Source: Pempheris klunzingeri
Lineage: Eukaryota; Chordata; Actinopteri; Acropomatiformes; Pempheridae
Reading direction: 5' to 3'
DNA length: 64,000 nt
Assembly: GCF_042242105.1 (NCBI RefSeq)
Contig: NC_092012.1
Coordinates: 3,581,970 to 3,645,969, forward strand
Shown here: piece after piece, positions 44,201 to 56,282 of the stretch
How positions within the stretch are numbered: the first letter of the stretch is position 1
Layout: each line of letters opens with the position of its first letter
Program-made: the position numbers and the translations under genes
Notes under the pieces: model-generated
Told to the model about the DNA's origin: nothing
The model's database searches: none
What the model saw: only the letters and a program-made list of their open reading frames with translations

Positions 44201-45199
44201 ACAAAACAGAACTACAATGAGATGATAGTGCTGCTCTGCATCTGCTGGACATAAATCCACATCATCATCATCATCATCACCATCATCACTTCATTGTCCG
44301 CCAACACTTAGACATAAATAAGGAAACGGTGTATTGATCCTTTCAGCCCATCGCAGCAATACACAAACATCGACGCCATATGGGACTGGGCAGTAACTCA
44401 CTGATGTTGTAGTCCAAAAAAAAAACCTGTATGTGTTTGTGTCTGGCAAAGAAGAAGAACCACCTCTATAAACTTTGTATATTTATCTGAGAGTGTGTCC
44501 AACTTTGGTGTATTTCAATAAATCGGAAGTTAGCAACACTTTGTACAAGGGATGGACCATGATTTGTGAATATTGGTAGTACTGGTGCTGGTATACTGGT
44601 AGTACGGTGTACCAGAACACAGGCCTTTCTCTTTTAATCGGATCGATGTTCCTGCGATCAGACAGCAGGTCAGAGCAGATCTGCTTTACTCTCATCACTT
44701 AATTCAAACGTACAATTCTGCCCTGAGGTGCAGTGCACTTCCCCCCCATACAGGCGAAAAGAAATTAACCAATTCCTAATAAAGTTTGTAGGAGTGGAGC
44801 AGCAGCCTAAGACGATTTCCGCACTACGTAAAACACAAAATATCTGCAGTGAAAAAAGCCTTCAGTGTGACAAAGATCCTCTGGATCACCTGGATTTATA
44901 GCAACATATTAGGGTGTTTGAGGTATTTCTGCCCCCTAATGGTCAAAAATCACCTGCTGCAGCTTTAAAATATAAAAGCTAAAAACTGCCCCTGTGCAGT
45001 TTTATACACATTATGAGTCATTTTAACTTTTTGATGGTTGTAAAAGGTGTGCAGGTGTTTAGCAACACAAGCTAGCAGCAACAACTCTGATGCTAACAGC
45101 TAACGTTAGCTAGCTAGCTAGCTAGTGGAGGGTAAACATCAATATATCCTGGATGTTACTGTAATTAGAGTTACTTTTAACGTTAGAATATAGAAAACA

Positions 45200-45235
<36 letters not shown>

Positions 45236-45462
45236 AGAAAGTCAAAACAACTAAAGAATAAAAAGATTAAGAATCAAACATATTAACACTATTAAGTTTT
45301 AGCTAGCTGTAGGCTAATGTTAAATTAAACTGTCAATGTTTGGCAATCACAGTTAGACGCAATAATATGATTATTTACAGTGTATTTAAGTTATATAAAG
45401 CAGGAAAACACGCAGAAAAGAGTGTCAACATGTGCTGGCGGCAGACAGGTGAGCTCTCTTAC

Positions 45463-45640
45463 CTGCTCTTCGCTCCGACCTGGAGGAACAAACCAAAAAA
45501 AAAACCAATTTTTTTTTAAAAACTCTTCCCGGAGCAGCAGCCGCTCCTCCTGTCAGACTCTCAGATTAACTCTCAGCTGTGAGGGGAAAATGTTCTTGAA
45601 GTAAAAACACCGGTTAGTCCTCAGTTAAGCGTCCACAAAC
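45463..45640 (-). other. pacsin3: probable non-coding first exon and promoter area of pacsin3
   Basis: On the minus strand GAGCAG|GTAAGAG gives a strong 5' splice site with the exon ending at 45463. Sequence to the right (about 45480-46010) is richer in GC and CpG than its surroundings and lacks transposon copies, as expected at a promoter. Joining to the acceptor at 28402 gives a first intron of about 17.06 kb. The transcription start is not visible and the right limit given is approximate. The link to pacsin3 is inference. Confidence 0.5.
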
Positions 45641-46149
45641 TGCGACATGTTGTGGGTTTACTCCTCAGTCACCCGTCGGTCCCCCTCAGCCATTTAAACG
45701 ATGATTAGATCCGACCTGAAGCCCTCCGACTCCCGCACAGAGACAACCGTCGCCTCGGTGTCTTTTCCCGGTTCTCCTCGGCTAAAAAAAAAAAAAAAAA
45801 AGTAAAGCTGTGACTTGTGGGCGAAACGAGGAAGATGAAGAGTGTGAAGAGTGTTTTTTTTCTTCCTCATAGAAGGTCTGAGAGGCGGCGGATGGTGGGT
45901 GTCTTCCTCCCTCCGGTGCCTCCTGGCGTCTCTGTGTAATCAGATGCTGCTCACCACAATATCCATTCATCCGATTACACGTTAACCCCTCACCGCCCGT
46001 GATGCGTTACCGGGCCGTCGGAAAACACAACACCCCAAGACGATGCTGCTTGTAACCAAGTCTAATCAGTCATCTTAATGTGTTTAATATATTTAAATAA
46101 AAACACATTAGTTGAAGTAATCAACTGTAAAAGAAACATGACTTTATAT

Positions 46150-46335
46150 CCCACCTGTGGAAAGTAACTAAGTACATTTACTCAAGTATTTTGACTAATT
46201 TTACTTGAATATTTCCATTTTTTTGCTACTTTTTTCTACATTTCAGAGGGAAATGATGTACTTTTTAACTCCAATACATTTATTTTACAGCTGTAGTTAC
46301 TTTGCGTATTTAAATTATTAATACAAAATGTAAAT
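46150..46335 (+). repeat. teleost GTGGAAAGTAAC-type repeat, left end
   Basis: CTGTGGAAAGTAACTAAGTA is followed by ACTCAAGTATTTTGAC and CTACATTTCAGAGGGAAA, a short element very common in fish genomes. Related pieces lie at 47560-47720 and 48160-48255, and a terminal piece at 57635-57765. Confidence 0.6.
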
Positions 46336-47271
46336 CAGCACATAATTTATGATGTATTATTATTGATTATGCCACTCATCAGTATATAAAGTAGTTAAAA
46401 ATAGCTCCACCTTAAATTACAATGATTTACTGTGTGATTCTGAAATGAAAATAAATATAATAAAAAATAAGTGAAATAAATTAATAAATAACTTTACAAT
46501 ATTGGTTTACGTTTAAACCAAAAATAGTATACTTAAGGTTAATACTAACTGTAAGACAAACATTTAAATGTTTGTTTGCTGTCGAAATAATGAAAACATT
46601 ATTGAGAAGTAAAAATAAACGTATTTTACAATCCAATTAATCTTGTGCCTTTAGTTTGGAATTTACACCTCTTCACTTTATTCTGTGTTCAGTCCTAAAA
46701 TACATTTATATTATTATTTATATTACTTATTCATAGTATTTCACATTTTGCCTTCATGCAACATTTTCTATTTTCCTTTTAATTTCCTCATTTTACACAT
46801 TTGCGTTGGTGACATTTGACGTTTATCCATTCAACACACACCACAAATGTTTGTGTCAACACCAACATGTTCATTATATCAAAATGTATGTTTAGTGATC
46901 TTTACTGACAGGTTTATAAAATGTACCAGTAGCACACATACAAGCTTTAATCTTAATCCTGATCCAAATGATAATAATAATCATCATCATGATCATCTAA
47001 ACATGGAGGTTTGATTTCTCAAGGTGTCCCTGAAGGCACCATTAACCCAGACCCACTGACAGAGTTGGATTAATACACACACACATACACACACACAAAT
47101 TACACACACACAAATTAATCATCAGACTGAAATTAATAAAAAAATTAAAATATATAAATTTAATCCCAGACAGTCCTTCAATAAAATACATTTTGTATTT
47201 AATGATAAAAGTCAGTTTGCTTTACAAACAGCGCCATCCTCAGGACACCAATATAATCACAAAAACACAGT

Positions 47272-47328
<57 letters not shown>

Positions 47329-47399
47329 CATGATTTCATATAAATGTCTGAATCTCTGAACCTTATTAAAAACATTTAATTAGAGCTCTTCAGTCCCTC

Positions 47400-48314
47400 C
47401 TGATAAATGTGATTATTTATTATAATTTCAGACACCAGGAGGAGGAAATATCACCAAAAAATAAAAAAAGTACTACTTCAGTCAAAACATCAGATTTAAT
47501 TTTCAATTCAAGAAAAAAAAAGTATAAAAATAAACGTAGTTAAAGCACTTCATTACAATTTTGAGGCACTTGTACTACTTTTTTATGTATGTTTACATTT
47601 TCTTCTTCTTCTTCCTTCCTCTACATTTCAGAGGAAAATATTGGACTTTTTACTTCCCTATATTTATCCGATAACTGCAGTTACTCTGAAGATTTAGATC
47701 TTTAATACAAATTACAATCAACTAATAAATTATGCTATATTATCATTGATTAAACTGTCTGACGGTACATAAAGAAATTAAAATGAGCTTAATCTAGCAA
47801 GAGAAACTGGCTTGTAAAATACATAAATATTTTTTCAAAAGATAAAATTATAATCTAAAACCAGCTGTGACATTAAAGTGATGAACACAAAAATGCATCA
47901 GAGTATTTCTACACTGTGGTATTTCTATTTTCACTTAAATAACACTTCTTAACTCTGGAAATTTAAACATAAAAGTATTTTACAAGCCAGTTTGTCCCAA
48001 ACCACTTTGATAAATCAGCTCGTAAATTATATATATTACAAAAATATGAAGGTCACCTTTACCAGCTGCAACATTAAAGTGATGAACACATGAACGCATC
48101 ATAAAATATAACTCAATAATAAAATATATATGACTCTAAAATGGGCTGTTGTGCTTTTGTTACCTCAAGTGCATTTTGAGTACTTTCAGAGTATTAATAC
48201 ACAGTCGTACTGGTACTTTTACTTCGTTAATAGATCTGATTACTTCCTCCACCGCCGCTGATGTTCCTTCACGGTGACCTCTGAGATCTGTGACCTGGAC
48301 TCGACCCGACGCCG
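47400..48314 (-). other. ero1a: ero1a 3' UTR (end inferred)
   Basis: This is downstream of the TGA at 48315-48317. The first minus-strand AATAAA found is TTTATT near 47416-47421. The stretch includes ends of a common teleost repeat (47560-47720 and 48160-48255). Confidence 0.35.
47560..48255 (+). repeat. teleost GTGGAAAGTAAC-type repeat, central and right end
   Basis: It holds ATTTTGAGGCACTTGTACTA and CTACATTTCAGAGGAAAATA, and ends with GATCTGATTACTTCCTCCAC. It may be one degenerate copy or two. Confidence 0.5.
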
Positions 48315-51300
48315 TCACCGCTCCTCAGCGAGCAGCGACCTGAAGTTCTTCAGCTCTCTGATGCTGGTGGAGATCCTGGGGGGGGTGTGCAAAGAGAATA
48401 GTAATAGAAAGTGTTTTTTGGGTTAGTTTACGTCCTCTGTCAAGCAAACAAACACCTGAACTTCATCTGGATCCTTAATAATACAGCTCCGTTAGCTTTA
48501 CACCTGCATTCCTTCTAATGGCCAGCAGGGGGCCAAAAGAAATCTGAATGAATGGAAGTCTATGAGGAAAATGAGCTGAACTTTTCTCATTTATCAGCTC
48601 AGAAAACATTTTCCTGATGAGTTTAAGGTCTCAGTCGCTAGTTAACAGTCTTCTTCAGCACAGCAGGATGTTTGTTTAGTAAATTATGGTCCCATTTAGA
48701 GGAAAATAGACACAGATGTTGTAGCTAACCAATCAGAGGTGGAAGTGCACCAGGATTTGAAACCACTTTAACATAGTGGCCAAATTACAACAATGGCGTC
48801 CATCACATGATGCCATTGGGCCCAAAAAGACACAACCCTGTCAGAATCTGATCCATTCGATCTGGTAACATTTGGAAAGACTAAAAGAATCAAGATAGTG
48901 GAGGGACAATACGCCGTGCTCTATGGGCCCAATGAAGCAGAAGATCTGGGTACTTTTACGCCTGCAAACTCTTCATCATATCGTTTAAAACTTAACACAT
49001 GAACTAACAACATATCTAAGATTGAACTGATCTGATTCCTCAATATTTAAAGGAATCATTATTCTCATTATTTGTATCCTTTCATGCAAGAAATGCAGCT
49101 CAAAGCGCTTTAGAACAAAGAACTTGAATGAAACGAGCGCTAAATATGAAATACACATCGAATAAAAGCATGAATGTGGCATTCAGATGGAGAATAAAAC
49201 CAAAAATAAGATCAAAACTAAATAAAAATTGTATGTTTTCAGAGCGGAGAGGACACTCAGTGTTTGTTTAAAAATGAAAAAAGGTGATTTTGCAGATGGT
49301 AAAATCAATCCCATGATGCCGACAGACTCTCTCACCTCCCGAAGGCGTTGAGCAGGGAGACGATCTCCTGCCGGCTGAGCTGGAAACTGGGTCGCAGGGC
49401 GCTGGACGTGGGCAGAGCCTCAATCTGTCGCTCCGAAAACAAAATCTTCAGTGATGTTCCTAATCCCTGAGTCTGATGGCGAGAGGGAGCGACACAGAGG
49501 TCAAAACAAGGCAGCGAATCACAGCGCAGCGACACAAAGAGGCTGCACCGCATCATTTAACGTTGACCGTCACTGATATGATGATTGTTAATGTGCTGGT
49601 TAAGTGTTCTGGCCTGCAATTTCCCCCACAGTCGACATTTGAAGCAGCCCACGCAGTCCATGATCCTGGAGATGTTGAGGAAGGCCAGTCTGACGTCCTC
49701 CTGACGAACACAGCAGCACAAACACACTCACTTTGGTCCGGAGAGGAAAAAATCGAACAGGTGATTAAAAAAAAAAAAAGGTTTTTCCAGGATGAGTTTC
49801 TTAATTTTTTTTTTCATCTATTTTTGCATCATTTTTTTGTTTTTTGCAGATAAAAAAAAGTCTTTTTAATGCTCACTTTTCTAAGTATTGGATCAAGATA
49901 CACTCTCAGAAAAATTAGCTAAAAAAACTTATTTTTTTCTTTGTTTCCATGTTTTTTTGCTGGTGTTTGTGTTTTTTCCAAAAAAAATTCCTGCAAATCT
50001 TATTCTACTCTCTAGCTAAAAAGCTAAAAAGCATTTATCAGACAACGCCAGTCCTGTTTAGAGCTAAAAAAGTAAACCTAAAGGAAGAAAATGGTTGTTG
50101 CTATATTCATTTCAGCCAAAAGAGTGCTTATGGCACTTTGACAAGCCGGGAATTGAACCTCCAACCCCGTGATTTTGCCCTGAACGAGTCTGAATCGGTC
50201 GCTCCGTCCGTTTCTTTATTTCTACAGTTTAAAGGCTCGACCGAGTTTTAAATAGTTTCCGACCTTCAGTTTGGCTGCTTCCTTTTCATCCCCAGCAAAC
50301 AGAGACGTCTCATTAAAGTGCAGAGGGAAAGATCTGGAAGAAGAGAACAGAGGGAGAAGAAGAAGTCACCACACACCGACAGGTTATACAATCAATACGA
50401 CAGCAGCACAAGAAACTACGCTGGTGTTGAATAACTTAAATTACAAAAAATTACTTGGAAAAAACATAAAATAACAACTAAACTGAAAATATAATAAACA
50501 AAAGAATAAAAAAACAGCTATAAAATGCATGAAACAGAGGAAATATTTTCTATAAAATACAGAAATTATTGTAGTGAAACAAGTTTTATAACTATATCTA
50601 GGTCCTATAAACTGATGGTTCAACATTTACAGGAAAATAACATTATGGAGCAGAATGAACACACTCAATAAAATAAAGTGAAATCCGTATTGAATCCAGA
50701 GCAGCTGAGGACGTGTCCCGCTGTCGGTATCAGACTCGCCTGGCCAGCTGCAGGATGTGCAGCAGCAGCTCTTTGTGCTTCTGGTCCTCTTCGGGTCTGC
50801 CGGTGTACAGCTGGAAGGACGGCTGCTGGAAGAAGGGCAGAGCTTTGGCCAGCGCTCGCAGCTCTATCAGGTACAGGAAGTAGAGGTTTCGGAGCCTCTT
50901 GGGACCCTCGCCGGCCGTCAGCTCCGAATCAAAACGCTGCCTGAACTCTGACACGTTGTGGCCCCACTTCTTCTGAAACCAGCTGTCTGCAGGGTAAGAA
51001 AGGGTTAACAGAGAGATGTAACATGATCACACAATACACAAAGGAAAATAATACAAAAAAACTGAGATAGAACGTTAAGATCCTTTTTTGTTTAACCAGA
51101 AACAGCCGTTGTATGTCGCTTCTGCACTCCACCAGACTCCATTGACAAAAAGGGTAATTTTAACTCACACAGCAGTGAAGTAGCTGCCTTACCGCTGCCT
51201 TGATCAGTTAGTTTGTTTGTGTTATTGTGTGTTATACAAATATAGTGTTGGATCTGAACTAACCCTTTAAAACACAGAAGTCACACAATAATGCAAACAA

Positions 51301-54300
51301 TCATAGCAGCAGTTGACCAGCAGCTACCGTGTTCTGCAAGATAAAATGACTGGTTTTGTCAATGGAGTCTGGTGGCTTTGAGGAGAGTGATGCAACAGCT
51401 GTTTCTGGTTAAACAGAAAAGGATCTTACAGGTCTGTCTCTGCAGGGATTATTTCTGTAATCTGGTCCGACACTTTGAATAACAATATGAGTCTGTCAGT
51501 GGCAAAAACAAGCACTTTTAGTGGACACTGCAGCCAGTGCAGGTCGCAGTTTAGTTTTCTGTTATTTTCCCTGCTATTATTTGAAAATCAGTATAATAAT
51601 TAGCACAAATTACATTCTGTACACTCAGTCTACTCTGTGCTGCTGCTGGCTTGTTTTTCCTCATAAATAAAGATAAATACGGATGAATGACTGAGGGAGG
51701 CAGTGACTCACCATCCAACAGGTATCTGGCGCTCAGGTGTATGTTGATGCTGGCGTGGAGGCCCGAGATGAGCCGGTAGAACGCCCTCTTCTCTACACAC
51801 TGACCTGAGACGCACAAACACAGACAGCTGACTAGAAACTGCTTGTAAGATAAATTGATTGTAACTTGTAAAAAAAAAAAAAAAAAAAAAGCAAACTCAT
51901 AATCTTGCTTTACCTCCAACATAGAAACATAGATAAACATAAAAAAGTTAAAAGCATTAATAATAGCTGATATTTAGGAATAACTTTAGTATTATTTACA
52001 AAATAAAAACTAAATTGAAACAAGCAAACCCACTCTGGAGACTAAACGGAAGCGAAAACAAGAATTAAAACACAATTAAAAAATAAAATTGACAAAAATA
52101 TTACAATAACTCTGCTGTCAGATGAATACAGTGAGTTGGAAATAGTTAATTAACTGTTATAAAAATAACTATTAGATTCTCTCTTGACTGTATTTCTCTG
52201 TAAATAGAATAATTAAAATTATTCCGACAAATATCCCCATATTGGAAAATAAAAACTAAACTGAAACAAGCAAACTAAACTGAACTGAAAACATAAATTT
52301 AAAACAAAATAAAAACTAAAATATAAAAAAATATATATATACAAAATTATAATTACTCTATGAGTCAGCTGAATATATATAATAAAATACAGGGAGGTGA
52401 AAAATCAAGTTCTGAAACTAAACTGAACTGAAAACAAAAATTAAAAACTAAAAAAATGGTTTCCAACAACTCTGCTCCACAGCAGCGTTTAAACATCGAC
52501 TCACCCTCCAGCCAGCTGTAGAAAGTCTTTGCTGTAACAAATAAACACATTTCTGTCGTTTATAGACGCACAGAACAAGATAAAACGACGTGAACATCAA
52601 CAGCGAAGACGCCTCACCGTCACCTCCTGAGCTGCTGTGGAGCGAGTTCGGATAAAGTGGTCGTCTGACGGTAAACGGTCTGCAGAGGAGGAGCACGTAA
52701 CCTTTTTAATGCACCGGTCGATTTTGAGATTTTGGGCTGATTTGCTTCCATAACATGTTTTTTATCAGACTAGTGGGGAAAAAACCTCCAAAATATACAT
52801 TTATGTGTTTATTCTACTGTAGATTTCTCCTAAATTCACATCTTTTAAAGGCAGTTTTCTCTAAATTTCTCATTGTCTGAGCCTGAAATCTGTAAATCTG
52901 TTTTAGGGTTGAAGCTCATCCATCGTGTGTGTGTGTGTGTGTGTGTTTACTTGAAGCAGTTCTCCTCGTAGATGCTGTTCCAGATCTGCCAGGCCTCTGG
53001 GCCTCTGTAGCCCGTGAAGCGCTCCGGGTTCAGCAGCAGGTCGACGTACTGGGAGTCCGGCGACTCCTCGTCTGGGAAACAGAAACACTTGAGTCAGCTG
53101 TGAGTCACGACAACGCCTTGTTTTTGTCACGCAAATGTGCTCCAAACCAGAGAAAACACAATATGTGGCTGCTGCATTGGAGTGTCATGATAATAATCCA
53201 CCAAGGATTTTACGTCATAGACTGCAGGAGATGCTGCTTAAAATTACTGTTTTTTTAATGGGGTCTGGTGGCTCTGAAGTGAGCGAATAGAAAGAGAGAC
53301 TTCAGTTCTCCTTCAAAATGGGTGTAAACACTGAACATGTTCTAGATAAAGCACATATTGATCCACAGCAGTACATTACTTAGCATGTGTGCCGAGACTG
53401 TTGCTTAAAAATGCATCTATTCTATTTATATTTCCACAATAACGTCCAGTTCATCATCATTAATACTGAAAAAAGATGATTGTTTGAGATGAGGATGATT
53501 ATTTATTTATTCAGTTATTATTTAATTATTTATATGTTTATTTATGGTCAGCTGGCGGTTTAAATCGTACCGTCGACCACGCAGAAGCGCTCGGCCTCGT
53601 CATCATGTTTACCCCAGCTGAGCAGAGCCTCTCTGGTCTCATCACTGGAAACAGGAAAACAGAGCGGGTCAGTTTGGTTACAGAGGTCAGAGGTCAAAAA
53701 GGGGGTTAAAACTGTATAGTCACTGCAGTATAATCACTTAAGTTTACACTATATTTAGAATATTATTACCGCTGTATGTTGCCAACAGACAGCCCTGTCC
53801 AAGGGGAACTGGAGCTGTTATACCCATCTTTTGCTGTCTTCAAATCCACCAGACTCCATTGACAAAAACAGTCATTTTAACTCACAGAGCACGGGAGTTG
53901 CTGGTCTACCACTCCCTCCATCGGTTAGTTTATTTGGGTTATTGTGTGACTTTGGCGTTTTAAACGGTTGGTTCAGATCTGAACTAATGTATAGGTTCAT
54001 TGATCAGGAATCAGCAGTGGTCCAGCCTCTCCCAAATTATGCAACAAACATTTACTGTTTTTCTCAATGCAGTCTGGCAGCTTTGAAAAGAAAGAACAGC
54101 TTCAGCTCCCCTTTCGTACAAGAGCTGTTTGCTGGCGATGTAAAACAGTGAAAATATTCTAAATATGGCATCCACATATTCTAGGTATACTTCTAATACA
54201 CATGAACTTATTATGATGTGAAATTAATGTGTGTTTAGTCTTTAATGTTTGCACAGCGATCATATCAAACTACATGACTCACCTTAAAGAGACGTCTACA

Positions 54301-55391
54301 GCTCCAAGATGCCCCGCCTGCTCACACTCTGAATACTGAATGTGTACACACACACACACACACACACACACTAGTGGATTAAACTGTTTGCTCCCATAAA
54401 ATCATAATTTATTCACGTTAACTCTTACTGGAGGTGAATAAAGGTGGAATAAAACTGATGATGTGATGAGCTGAGATATTTCTCTGTTGAGGATGGACGG
54501 ATGGCGCCATTTTATTTTTCTTATTCTTATTTTATTTCAATCTGTGTATTTGTGCATGCTGGCAAACTATATACTTACTTATGCAATAAAATCCAGAGCC
54601 CAGGCTGACTCACCTTGCTGTGGGCGGGTGTTCTGATCCCCTCCGGCACCTCGTTCTGTGAGCGGACAGAGTTTGGGTCAGTGTGGTTTGAGTAAAGTCT
54701 GTTCACAGACAGCGGGCGGATGTGAGGAAGAGGAGGACGAGGAGGAGGAGGAGGAACTCACAGGAGAGCAGGGCTTCACGGCGCAGTCCTTCAGGCCGCA
54801 GTGACCGCTGACCGTCCAGAACGGACACGCCTTGTTCAGGTTCACCTGCGGAGCATCAAGTCCCAACCAAGAGCGGTGTGTAACTTAACTCACTTGGTTT
54901 TAAGGTTAAGGCTAAAATAAGGGTTACGGTATTCAGTTAAGATGTTTAAGGTATTACACACTTAAGGGATGGACCCCACTGGGAGAACAAGGGGTTTCTG
55001 AACTATGTCGCTGTTATTGTGTAAAATAAGTGTCAAAATATTAGTTTGGTGATGGTTCAGTCAGAGTCAGGGATCGGTTCGTCTATAATACTGAAACTAG
55101 TAACATTTCTAAACAATACAAATGAAACTGAAACAAACAAATCCACTCTGGAAACTAACTGAAACTGAAACAGACAAAATGAAAACTAATGAAAAATACA
55201 AAACTATTGTAACTTTTGTGTAAACTTTTGTGTACAACCTCACATAATATAGTTTAAATACTGTATAGTGAATATTTCATCCTATACTAGTAAAATAAAA
55301 TGTATAAATGATAAATTTAAAACAGCTGTAATCTCCCTTCACTCCAAAACAGAGTACTTCAGATTATTCTATTATTATTCAAGACTATAAT

Positions 55392-55435
<44 letters not shown>

Positions 55436-56282
55436 GTCAGTTCACCTTGTAGAACCTGAAGTAGTCCGACTCCAGAAGACTTTGCAGTTTGGGGAAAAGC
55501 TGTTCGTTGTTAAAGCTGTCGATGGTCTCCACATCACAGGGGCAGTCCTCCAGGTCGCCTGTGACCTGAGTTCAGACGTAAACAACAAACACACACCTGG
55601 TTATCACCTGGTTGTCACCTGGTTATCACCTGTACAAGGACTGAAGAGTTTCTGCTCTGAGTTTAAAGACAAATTGGTGAATTTATTTCTAATTTATGCT
55701 CATAGATGTGGCAAATAACCCGTTTATTTTCAGCTCTCACATCAGCGTTTGATTAAAATGTATATTGATATTAAATATGAATATTAAAATGTATATTGAT
55801 ATATATATTGATCTATATTTTATTTTCTGGGGACGATTTAATTTCACTTTGATCCAAAGCACAGAAAGAAGAGTCTTTGTTGTTTGTATTTTATATTTTC
55901 TTTTCTATATATTTGATATTTTCTTGTCTCTTGTTGGGCTTTTCCACATTTTACAGTGAAGTTAAACTGAACAGGTATCATAAAGTCACATTACAATAAA
56001 ATACACATTCAATAATAATTTACAGTACAAGTAGCAAAACATGGAAACAGCTCTTTATATCTGGGAGTAATTAAAGTTATTATCTATTGATTATTCAGAG
56101 TCTCTACACAGGAACTTCTCATGTGGCTGATACTCAGAGTGAAGAGCTTCCTCAGTGAGGCAGTAGATCTCTTACCTCTTCCACTCTGAGCATGGAGAGG
56201 AAACACTCACCTGACAGAAGCACCTGCAGTCTGCAGACCCACACACCTGGAGGAGGAAGAGGAGGATGAGGAAGAGCTTCAT
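48315..56282 (-). CDS. ero1a: ERO1 alpha, ER thiol oxidoreductase, complete in 15 exons
   Basis: ERO1A is an FAD enzyme of the ER lumen. It re-oxidises protein disulfide isomerase and passes electrons to O2, making H2O2. Exons in transcript order: 56211-56282, 55446-55565, 54762-54845, 54614-54655, 54283-54335, 53571-53644, 52951-53071, 52618-52679, 52505-52531, 51712-51804, 50740-50986, 50264-50333, 49614-49700, 49336-49472 and 48315-48375. They give 449 aa (human 468). Residues 1-17 or so are a signal peptide. The shuttle cysteines are in CAVKPC (about 85 and 90) and the inner active-site CVGC is at about 371-374. Family blocks [30 protein letters not shown] and [15 protein letters not shown] are intact. 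ERO1A is favoured over ERO1B by [20 protein letters not shown] and CFKC. The region after NEVPEG is shorter than in human. Two introns start with GC rather than GT. There is no KDEL; retention is expected through PDI/ERp44. Confidence 0.96.
48510..48735 (+). repeat. second dispersed repeat family, copy 3
   Basis: It contains GGCCAGCAGGGGGCCA, AAGTCTATGAGGAAAAT, GGTCTCAGTCGCTAGTT and GTTTAGTAAATTATGG, as in copy 2. It lies in the last intron of ero1a. Confidence 0.55.
49473..49613 (-). other. ero1a: apparent GC-AG intron in ero1a (intron 13)
   Basis: The exon ends RLWGKLQ at CAG and the next bases are GCCAGA. The following exon begins TQGLG after a CAG acceptor, the exact family junction. No in-frame GT donor exists nearby, so a GC donor with a poor +3 base is the only reading that keeps the protein. 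Confidence 0.6.
50334..50739 (-). other. ero1a: GC-AG intron in ero1a (intron 11)
   Basis: The exon ends GCCAG and the intron starts GCGAGT, a strong match to the GC-donor consensus. With this donor a split AG|A codon gives LQLAR-SFPLHF, aligning residue for residue with human EIK-SFPLHF. The nearby GT (intron from 50735) would shift the frame. Confidence 0.85.
51075..51550. repeat. foldback element family copy in ero1a intron 10
   Basis: CACCAGACTCCATTGACAA (about 51130) mirrors TTGTCAATGGAGTCTGGTGG (about 51356). The right arm continues to AGCACTTTTAGTGGACACTG. Confidence 0.75.
52505..52531 (-). other. ero1a: 27-nt microexon of ero1a
   Basis: This exon encodes KTFYSWLE with split codons on both sides (G|CA before, G|GT after). 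The TFYSWLEG motif is conserved in ERO1A. The exon is flanked by a proper acceptor and a GTGAGTC donor. Confidence 0.85.
53790..54185. repeat. foldback element family copy in ero1a intron 5
   Basis: CACCAGACTCCATTGACAA (about 53848) has a diverged mirror CAATGCAGTCTGGCAGC (about 54065). The tail ATTCTAAATATGGCA is shared with 13898-13912. A fragment of the same family lies at about 53225-53330 in intron 6. Confidence 0.65.
55590..55632. repeat. short minisatellite, ACCTGGTTATC-type unit
   Basis: About three to four copies of an 11-12 bp unit in ero1a intron 1, just upstream of exon 2. Confidence 0.85.

Larger units (their letters stand above)
28403..45462 (-). other. pacsin3: long first intron of pacsin3 (inferred)
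   Basis: This 17-kb stretch holds no recognisable conserved coding exon on either strand. It contains foldback-element copies (28850-29110, 33885-34110, 34910-35290, 38378-39030, 40715-41245), SINE/LINE pieces (28050-28205, 30280-30500, 33200-33400), other dispersed repeats (32870-33170, 36100-36420, 36590-36850), several TG/CA microsatellites and a GC-rich patch at 41830-42210. The open frame at 29184-29678 (164 codons) matches no family I know. Confidence 0.5.

Noticed and set aside
50733..50739. GT at the end of ero1a exon 11 as a normal donor
   Set aside because: Using it gives a frame shift after the join to exon 12 and destroys the conserved SFPLHF segment. The GC donor three bases before keeps it.
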